17,524 nucleotides of DNA, taken from JBBRQP01 sp038226175 (lineage in GTDB: Bacteria > Cyanobacteriota > Cyanobacteriia > Gloeobacterales > Anthocerotibacteraceae). Every line of letters begins with the position of its first letter. Positions within the stretch are counted from its first letter, which is position 1. The notes under the pieces were generated by a model. It ran no database searches and was not told the origin of the DNA. It worked only from the letters and a program-made list of their open reading frames with translations. The stretch is from the NCBI GenBank assembly GCA_038226175.1, contig JBBRQP010000065.1, forward strand, positions 1 to 17,524. The letters are read 5' to 3'. Of this stretch, positions 12,511 through 17,524 are shown piece by piece. The translations under genes were made by a program, and so were the position numbers.

Positions 12511-12804
12511 ATGGCCAAAAAATCTATGATTGAACGGGAAAAACGCCGCGTTAGGCTCTACCAAAAGCAAGCGGATAAACGTCTCGAACTCAAAGAGGCT
12601 CTGCGCACCGGCGAAGACCCCTTTACGATTCAAGAACAATTTCAAAAACTGCATCGTAATGGGATGCCCAACCGTCAACAACGTCGCTGCTGGCGTTGTG
12701 GTCGTCCCCGTGCTGTCAACCGTGATACAGGACTATGTCGTCTATGTTTTAGGGAGATGGCCCATGATGGTCTATTGCCCGGAATCGTTAAGGCCAGTTG
12801 GTAG
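12511..12804 (+). CDS. rpsN: 30S ribosomal protein S14, long form with intact zinc-knuckle cysteines
   Basis: S14 is in the 30S head near S3 and S10. The 97-residue product has the N-terminus and middle of the long (about 100-residue) form: MAKKSMIEREKRR, then a central helical region and NGMPNRQQRRC. Its C-terminal third keeps Cys60, Cys63, Cys76 and Cys79 in the arrangement C-x2-C-x12-C-x2-C (CWRCGRPRAVNRDTGLCRLC). That is the zinc-binding pattern of the short (about 61-residue) form. In the cyanobacterial long forms I remember, the second and fourth positions are not cysteine. The ATG at 12511 is preceded by TAGGAG. The gene follows rplE and its stop lies just upstream of rpsH; an upstream in-frame start at 12460 is rejected because it lies inside rplE and gives a non-homologous extension. 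Confidence 0.96.
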   Translation: MAKKSMIEREKRRVRLYQKQADKRLELKEALRTGEDPFTIQEQFQKLHRNGMPNRQQRRCWRCGRPRAVNRDTGLCRLCFREMAHDGLLPGIVKASW

Positions 12805-12812
12805 GAGGAGCC

Positions 12813-13232
12813 ATGAAAACAGCCGTTAATGCCCACGTTACTGACACCGTTGCCGATATGCTCACCCGCATCCGCAACGCCAATATGGCCCGTCACGAAT
12901 CGGTCAAAACCCGTTCGACCCGCATGACCCGTGATATTGCCCGCGTCTTAACTGAAGAAGGTTTCATCTTAGATTACAAAGAACTTGGTGAGGGCTTTGA
13001 AACCCAAGTCGAGCTGTTCTTGAAATATAAAGGTCAAAACCGTAAACCGGTCATCAACAACCTCAAGCGGATTTCCCGCCCCGGTTTGCGAGTTTATGCC
13101 AACCACCGCGAATTACCCCGTGTTTTGGGCGGCGTTGGCATTGCGATCATCTCTAGCTCTTCTGGCGTGATGACTGACCGCGAAGCGCGCAAGCTCGGTG
13201 TCGGCGGCGAAGTCCTCTGCTACGTGTATTAA
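12813..13232 (+). CDS. rpsH: 30S ribosomal protein S8
   Basis: S8 is a primary 16S rRNA-binding protein and, in enterobacteria, the repressor of the spc operon. The 139 residues show TDTVADMLTRIRNANMARH, a central domain with VINNLKRISRPGLRVYA, and the signature GGVGIAIISSSSGVMTDREA with the C-terminal GGEVLCYVY. The ATG at 12813 follows a strong GTAGGAGGAG at 12801-12810. A TTG at 12798 in the same frame overlaps that site and is unlikely to be used. It lies eight bases after rpsN and ten before rplF. Confidence 0.98.
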   Translation: MKTAVNAHVTDTVADMLTRIRNANMARHESVKTRSTRMTRDIARVLTEEGFILDYKELGEGFETQVELFLKYKGQNRKPVINNLKRISRPGLRVYANHRELPRVLGGVGIAIISSSSGVMTDREARKLGVGGEVLCYVY

Positions 13233-13242
13233 GGAGTCTGTT

Positions 13243-13818
13243 ATGTCTCGTATTGGTCGTCGTCTCATCCCTGTTCCCCCAAAAGTCACGATTACGGTTG
13301 AGGGAACCAGCGTCACCGTCAAAGGCCCAAAGGGCGAACTCTCACGGATTATTGCCGCAGAGATGAACCTGATCCAAGAAGACGGCATCCTGCGGGTTGA
13401 GCCCAAAGATGACTCCCGTCGCTCCCGCCAATTACATGGTCTAACCCGCACATTAGTTGCCAATATGGTAACTGGGGTAACGGACGGATTTGTCAAACCC
13501 ATGCAAATTGCAGGTATTGGTTATCGTCTACAAGTGGCAGGAGATAAATTGCAGGTAACTGCTGGTTTCTCTCATCCGGTCGAAGTAGCTTTACCCAAAG
13601 GTATTACGGTCGAAGTGGAAGCCAAGCCCGCCCCGATTCCCAATACCCGTAACCAACAGGGCTTTAACTTTGTGGTCAAGGGGATTGATAAACAACTCGT
13701 CGGCGATGTCGCTGCCGAAATCCGTTCCTTACGTCCGCCTGAGCCTTACAAAGGCAAAGGTATTCGCTACGGGGCTGAAAAAATCCTACTCAAAGCTGGG
13801 AAATCTGGGAAAAAATAG
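13243..13818 (+). CDS. rplF: 50S ribosomal protein L6
   Basis: L6 lies near the sarcin-ricin loop and supports factor binding. The 191-residue product begins MSRIGRRLIPVPPKV, contains two L6 repeats (SVTVKGPKGEL and GFNFVVKGIDKQLVGDVAAE) and ends with the signature PPEPYKGKGIRYGAE plus a lysine-rich tail. AAGGAG at 13230-13235 supports the ATG at 13243; an open frame back to 13198 lies within rpsH and is rejected. It is the last gene of this operon: a strong terminator follows. Normally rplR, rpsE, rpmD/rplO and secY would come next, so they must be elsewhere. Confidence 0.98.
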   Translation: MSRIGRRLIPVPPKVTITVEGTSVTVKGPKGELSRIIAAEMNLIQEDGILRVEPKDDSRRSRQLHGLTRTLVANMVTGVTDGFVKPMQIAGIGYRLQVAGDKLQVTAGFSHPVEVALPKGITVEVEAKPAPIPNTRNQQGFNFVVKGIDKQLVGDVAAEIRSLRPPEPYKGKGIRYGAEKILLKAGKSGKK

Positions 13819-13837
13819 GTGGTTGAATATCACTATC

Positions 13838-13874
13838 AAAGCCCCCACTTGACAACAAGTAGGGGCTTTTTATT
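13838..13874 (+). terminator. Intrinsic terminator of the rpsS-rplF operon
   Basis: AAAGCCCCCACTTG (13838-13851) pairs with CAAGTAGGGGCTTT (13856-13869) with one mismatch around an ACAA loop and runs directly into TTTTTATT. It is a textbook terminator about 20 bases after rplF and marks the true end of this ribosomal unit. Confidence 0.95.
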
Positions 13875-14317
13875 ATGAGACCTTGAGCTAGTGAGTGTCT
13901 GGGTAAGCTGGCTGAGTAGATGAAACTTAATTGGTGGTTTATTCGAAAAATAATACGGGCCGCATTGGCTAGCTGGTTATAAGTTTTGATACTTTCTGCA
14001 AGTTAGATGGGAGAGATTTTATCGTTTTGTTGTAAACCCTATGAGGCTCTCGACCCAATGTTTATTTAGGACTTCACCGGGTGCGCTTACTGCTGCTTTG
14101 ACTTTTTGGGTAACTAGTCTCAACATCAACTATCGCTGCTTCGGATGTGGTGGCTCTTAGGATACGGGCTAGGCGTTATTGGACTTCGAGGTAGAGTTGT
14201 GGCTGGCGCAGATGTGTCAATGCCTTGAACAGAATGAGGACACGTTCATAAAACGTTAGCCTCAATCACGTCGAGCAATACCTGAAAGTGGGAAAATAAA
14301 ATCAGCAACGGAGAACT
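13875..14317. other. 443-base region without a recognisable gene
   Basis: No frame is long or protein-like on either strand, and I see no tRNA, no CRISPR and no clear terminator. Short stretches look faintly coding (for example FEVELWLAQMCQCLEQNEDT from about 14180, ended by a stop), which could be decayed gene remnant or chance. The promoter of the small gene at 14318 should be in the last 100 bases, but no box stands out. Confidence 0.55.
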
Positions 14318-14542
14318 ATGATGTCAGTGGAAGCCCCTAACTGTGCTGTAACCTGTGTCAACGGCTGTATTTTGGGTGACCAATGTCCCCATTTGGTTTA
14401 TCTTGCAGCAGCTCGTCAGTATATTGAAACGACTTCTTGGGAGCAGATGATGGAAACTGCCGAAGACTATACTCAAGGTAAACTTCCCTTACCTAGCGAT
14501 TTGGAGCGGTTTTTAGGAAGTGTGAACTCAGCTCCAGAATAA
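14318..14542 (+). CDS. Small Cys-rich protein of unknown function
   Basis: A 74-residue protein. The N-terminal part holds four cysteines and a histidine in a compact pattern, CAVTCVNGCILGDQCPH (C-x3-C-x3-C-x5-C-x-H), a possible metal-binding site. The rest is helical (LVYLAAARQYIETTSWEQMM, then EDLERFLGS-like end). I have a general impression of similar short conserved proteins in cyanobacteria but cannot name the family. The likely start is the first or second ATG (14318 or 14321), preceded by CGGAGAA. The last 50 bases overlap the 3' end of holA, tail to tail, so both transcripts must overlap. Reality is supported by the cysteine pattern and the ribosome-binding site. Confidence 0.7.
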   Translation: MMSVEAPNCAVTCVNGCILGDQCPHLVYLAAARQYIETTSWEQMMETAEDYTQGKLPLPSDLERFLGSVNSAPE

Positions 14543-15557
14543 TTTGGGTAAACAAATAATCGCTGGGCTGTCCTGTTTTTAAACCCTCCTCTAGGCGTAA
14601 TAGTAGGGGCAAGGCTTTGAGTAAAGCAGGACTGCTTAGGCTCTGAACCTGCTTTTTGACAATGAAGACCCGTTTAGGCGCAATTTTAGTTTCATCGGCG
14701 ATCTGTGCTTCATTGGCACCTTGATCCAATAAGAGCTTGACCCAGAGCCAGAGCCGGAATTGATAGACCAGTCCGGCACAAATTTTGAGGGGATGTTCGT
14801 TTTGCTGGGTAAGCTGAGCGAGTAGAGACAGAGCCTGTTTGGCATCACCTTGCGCCAGAGCATCCGTTAACTGAAAGACATTATGAGCACTGCTGATGAC
14901 AAGCGGCTGGACTTCAGCGAGATCGAGTGGCTTGGTGGATGGATAGAGCGCAAGTTTCTCGATTTCGTTATGCAAACGACCCGTATCATTACCGAGGGCT
15001 TCTACCAGATATTGGACAGCCGCCGGGGTTAGAGCAACATTTTTCTCTCTAGCTAAGGCTTGCACACGCCGAATCAGGTCTTCTTCACGATAGGAAGGAA
15101 TCAAGGCAAATTCGCGGATATCAGCGTATTTCTGAAGTAATTTTGTTTGTTTGAGGGTGCCATTAGGCTTGCTAGCGGTCAGAAAAAGCAGATGATTAGT
15201 CTCAGGAATTTGGTTGAGAGTCCTCTCTAATTCAGTAAGCAGTGGATTAGCATCGGTTTTATCACCTTTACGTTTGCCTTTAGTAGTAGCAGTGCTAGTC
15301 AAATTCTCCTCAGATTCACCATCGGCATCGGCCTTATCTTTGGCCTGAAATAAGCGGCTACTATCAATAGTGATGAGTTTACCTCCCGTGCCAAAGGGTA
15401 ACGTCACACTTTCATTAAGCGCGGTCATCGTCTGTTCATGGTTAAAACGTTGATCATTGAAGGCTTGCCACTGGGTATCAACAACTTTTTGGCGTAACTG
15501 CTGTACAGCTTGTAGTAGCAAGAAGCGGTCTTCACCCCAAAACAAATAGGCTGGCAT
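14493..15557 (-). CDS. holA: DNA polymerase III delta subunit
   Basis: The delta subunit of the clamp loader opens the beta sliding clamp. The 354-residue protein starts MPAYLFWGEDRFLLLQAVQQ, typical for the family in cyanobacteria; further landmarks are NHLLFLTASKPNGTLKQTK and the three-domain layout with ALGNDTGRLHNEIEKLALY and SAHNVFQLTDALAQGDAKQA. A charged low-complexity insert follows residue about 70 (from DKADADGESEENL to GKRKGDK), probably a disordered loop. The ATG at 15557 directly abuts the truB stop, so the genes are coupled. The 3' end overlaps the opposing small gene by 50 bases. Confidence 0.93.
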   Translation of the reverse strand: MPAYLFWGEDRFLLLQAVQQLRQKVVDTQWQAFNDQRFNHEQTMTALNESVTLPFGTGGKLITIDSSRLFQAKDKADADGESEENLTSTATTKGKRKGDKTDANPLLTELERTLNQIPETNHLLFLTASKPNGTLKQTKLLQKYADIREFALIPSYREEDLIRRVQALAREKNVALTPAAVQYLVEALGNDTGRLHNEIEKLALYPSTKPLDLAEVQPLVISSAHNVFQLTDALAQGDAKQALSLLAQLTQQNEHPLKICAGLVYQFRLWLWVKLLLDQGANEAQIADETKIAPKRVFIVKKQVQSLSSPALLKALPLLLRLEEGLKTGQPSDYLFTQIILELSSHFLKTAPNR

Positions 15558-16433
15558 CTATACTGGACTCCCTAGGATCGTAACAGGTTGCAAACGTTGT
15601 TTTTCACAGCGAGCAATGCCCAGAAACTGATCTTTTTGCCACACTTGCATGAGACCACTTGCCCCAAACCAAGTTACCCTCTGACCAAAACAAAGGGCTT
15701 GTGCGCCGTCTTCATCCAACTGGGCAAGGGGTAAGTGATTGAGTACCCCCACAGGACTTTGCAATTTAAATGTACTCGTTTCCAGCGCGAGGCGGACTTC
15801 TTCAAGGGTGAGGCTTTGTGAGAGGTCAAAGCCGCCACTCCGGGTACGCATCAAACCAGCCAAAGTGCCACAACTGCCCAAAGCTGTTCCTAAATCTCGT
15901 GCTAGGGCCCGTAGATAGGTTCCGCCGCCACAGGTGACATCCAAGACTACTTCAGGGAATTCCCCAGTTTGCCAATTCACCACTGTGATCGTATAAATCT
16001 CGACTTGACGCGGTGGTACGGCAACTACGACCCCGGCACGGGCTAATTCATAGAGATGTTTGCCCCCTTGGCGAATCGCACTATATTGAGGCGGCGTTTG
16101 TTCGATAGTGCCAATAAATTGACTTAGCGCAGTACGCACTTGGGTCAAGGTCAGATGGGCGGCGGATTCTTGGCGGATAATTTCGCCTTCTAGATCATCG
16201 GTATTGGTCTGTACACCCAAGCGCACGGTTGCCCGATAGCCTTTTCCTTCTTGTAGATAGGGTAGCAACCGGGTCATATTGCCCACAGCCAAGGGTAAAA
16301 CACCTGTTGCCATCGGATCAAGGGTACCGCCATGTCCTACGCGCTTTTCTTTGAGTAAACGACGGACAGCTCCGACACAATCATGGGAGGTCATCCCCGC
16401 ATCTTTATTGAGATTCAAAAATCCTTGCCACAC
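15558..16433 (-). CDS. truB: tRNA pseudouridine(55) synthase
   Basis: TruB makes the pseudouridine at position 55 in the T-loop of tRNAs and also acts as a tRNA chaperone. The 291-residue protein has the family start GFLNLNKDAGMTSHDCVGAV, the catalytic loop RVGHGGTLDPMATGVLPLAVG with Asp39, then GVQTNTDDLEGEI, TPPQYSAIRQGGKHLYELAR, and TCGGGTYLRALARDLG. A short C-terminal PUA-like part follows. The start is a GTG at 16433, chosen because it yields the normal MWQGFLNLNK; an in-frame stop lies just upstream and no ATG is available. It is the promoter-proximal gene of truB-holA. Confidence 0.96.
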   Translation of the reverse strand: MWQGFLNLNKDAGMTSHDCVGAVRRLLKEKRVGHGGTLDPMATGVLPLAVGNMTRLLPYLQEGKGYRATVRLGVQTNTDDLEGEIIRQESAAHLTLTQVRTALSQFIGTIEQTPPQYSAIRQGGKHLYELARAGVVVAVPPRQVEIYTITVVNWQTGEFPEVVLDVTCGGGTYLRALARDLGTALGSCGTLAGLMRTRSGGFDLSQSLTLEEVRLALETSTFKLQSPVGVLNHLPLAQLDEDGAQALCFGQRVTWFGASGLMQVWQKDQFLGIARCEKQRLQPVTILGSPV

Positions 16434-16615
16434 GTTGTCATATCCGACTATCTGCTATCTTTACCCTAGCGTTTTTATACCCCATATTCACGAGAAGCCC
16501 AGATCGTAACGCCTCATAGATGTAGTGGTCAAACCCCAAGAAGCTGCTCACCCTTGATCATCCCAACAGATTTATTGTTAGTAAAAGTTAGCCCAATGAT
16601 TCAAGGCTGTAAAAA
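16434..16615. promoter_or_regulatory. truB upstream region
   Basis: 182 bases between truB and the fructokinase remnant. On the minus strand TATAAA (16479-16474) in a GGGGTATAAA context is a fair -10 for truB, giving a leader of about 35 bases; no clear -35. I see no terminator for the fructokinase frame, only a weak TGATT/AATCA repeat right after its stop. Confidence 0.35.
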
Positions 16616-17374
16616 TCATGGTAGCTGGCCTAAGTTCTGCAACTGCCTAACCTGCAAAAATTCTGCAACCTCAGATCCAGTGGGTTGACTCGCCATTGCC
16701 CCAGCTTGGGTTGTTGTCAAGGCACCGACTGCACTCGCATAGCGCACAATCTCAGCGATAGGTTGGGATGGCACTTGACATAACTGATGAAGAATCCCAG
16801 CAGTAAAGCCATCTCCCGCTCCCATGGTATCCACCGTATCGACCACAAAAGCCGGAAATTCTCCCGCTTGCCCCTCATGCCAATAGCTACAACCACGTGC
16901 TCCCGCTGTCACAAAAACGCCCCGTAGATTCGGTAAGTGTTGGGCAATGACTTGAGGATCTTGGGTTTGCAACCAAATATCTGCCTCTTCATCGGTTAAT
17001 TTAAGCCAAGTTACTTGTGTTAAAAGTTTCGCGATCAAAGGACACGCTAGCTCAGGATCAGACCAAAAAACCGGACGCCAATTGAGGTCAAGAAAAATTT
17101 CTAAGTGATAAATCTGCGCCAGACTCACCGCTCGTTGGACAGCTTCTCGACTCTGAGGATAGGCCAAAGCTAAAGTACCTAGCACCAACAATCGGGCTGC
17201 TTCAAATAGAGACCCAGGTAACTGCGCTGCATCAAGATAAGCATCTGCAAAAATAGCGGTTGACCTGCCCCCAAATCCAGCAAAATGCCGCTCCCCATTA
17301 ACCTCACGATGTACATAGACGACCCGCGTCGGTGCTACAGGATGACGCTGTAGTCCCTGAGCATTAACCCGATA
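16616..17374 (-). pseudogene. PfkB-family fructokinase, N-terminus lost to IS insertion
   Basis: Residues homologous to cyanobacterial fructokinase-type PfkB proteins run from about GLQRHPVAPTRVVYVHREVN through FAGFGGRSTA, LPGSLFEAARLLVLGTLALA, DLNWRPVFW and the second PfkB signature VDTMGAGDGFTAG (catalytic Asp) to the stop at 16616. The frame is intact over about 250 codons, but the first 70-80 residues of the family, including the sugar-binding Gly-rich signature, are absent. Upstream the frame reads into an unrelated AT-rich sequence and a stop (TAA at 17389-17387). The break coincides with the end of an IS630-like element, with a TA at 17373-17374 as likely target. A TTG at 17191 could start a shorter frame, but it would lack half the sugar site. 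Probably non-functional, and recent, as no further damage is seen. Confidence 0.8.
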
Positions 17375-17524
17375 CGGGACTGTAAATTATACACTTTCCG
17401 CTTATAGAATAAGGTATGGTAAAGAACCTTAGTCTTGTGAACCACCTGAGTGTGGAAGAATTAGAAAAGCGCTACCGCCAAGCAACGGACGGGGTGGAAC
17501 GCACCCACCTGCAAATTATTTGGT
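17375..17524 (+). mobile_element. IS630-family insertion sequence, left end (continues beyond window)
   Basis: The transposase N-terminus at 17416 and the sudden end of fructokinase homology at a TA dinucleotide (17373-17374) fit an IS630/Tc1-mariner-type element, which duplicates TA on insertion. The presumed terminal sequence starts CGGGACTGTAAATTATACAC and includes the small palindrome TGTA-AATTA-TACA. The exact boundary and the other end cannot be seen here. Confidence 0.7.
17416..17524 (+). CDS. IS630-family transposase, N-terminal fragment
   Basis: Thirty-six codons are visible before the window ends. The product begins MVKNLSLVNHLSVEELEKRY and continues RQATDGVERTHLQIIW. This is the typical opening of the IS630-type transposases of cyanobacteria, in which LSxEEL-x2-RYRxAxDxVERxHxQIIW precedes the helix-turn-helix that binds the terminal repeats; the DDE catalytic domain would lie outside. 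AAGG sits just before the ATG, closer than ideal. Whether the full gene is intact cannot be judged. Confidence 0.8.
   Translation, partial: MVKNLSLVNHLSVEELEKRYRQATDGVERTHLQIIW

Noticed and set aside
13875..14317. Possible tRNA or tmRNA in the gap
   Set aside because: No GTTCRANNC T-arm, no acceptor-stem pairing and no tag-peptide region found on either strand.
1..17524. CRISPR array, defence island or prophage
   Set aside because: No regularly spaced repeats, no cas, nuclease, toxin or phage-like proteins; most genes are housekeeping.

Overview
The window reads as a piece of a cyanobacterial chromosome with roughly balanced base composition. Four things point there: a Tic20/Ycf60-type membrane protein, a Ser/Thr kinase with a two-helix C-terminal tail of a kind common in cyanobacteria, cyanobacterial-looking ribosomal proteins, and a very convincing copy of the cyanobacterial small RNA Yfr1 just upstream of trxA. 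Some traits suggest an early-branching or unusual lineage. rpsN lies between rplE and rpsH, and its long-form S14 product keeps all four zinc-knuckle cysteines. The S10/spc cluster is cut at both ends. No HIP1 octamer was found by eye. The lineage remark is inference.

Layout. (1) 1-2341, minus strand: pheS, smpB, a small exported protein and an ArsH-like flavoprotein form a likely transcription unit. ArsH-like similarity stops near residue 84, close to the window edge. (2) 2407-3708, plus: Ser/Thr kinase. (3) 5565-3710, minus: tic20, a small exported protein and an alpha/beta hydrolase, tightly packed. (4) 5668-6627, plus: GDP-mannose dehydratase, ending exactly against homoserine dehydrogenase (minus). 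(5) 8411-6628, minus: yfr1, trxA and hom. yfr1 and trxA each have their own promoter-like element, and these two elements are near-identical. (6) 8750-13818, plus: rpsS-rplV-rpsC-rplP-rpmC-rpsQ-rplN-rplX-rplE-rpsN-rpsH-rplF, an uninterrupted unit closed by a strong intrinsic terminator. (7) 13875-14317: no recognisable gene. (8) 14318-14542, plus: small Cys-rich protein, overlapping the end of holA (minus), preceded by truB (minus). (9) 16616-17374, minus: a PfkB-type fructokinase that has lost its N-terminus where an IS630-type element begins at 17375.

Functionally this is mostly housekeeping: translation (pheS, smpB, truB, ribosomal proteins), replication (holA), redox (trxA), threonine/methionine synthesis (hom) and nucleotide-sugar synthesis (gmd). 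I see no phage, CRISPR, toxin-antitoxin or defence module, and no obviously new multi-gene system. The points most worth a second look are the Yfr1/trxA locus with its duplicated promoter motif, the hybrid S14, the Gly-rich insertion in L14, the isolated half ribosomal cluster, and the two broken genes at the window edges.
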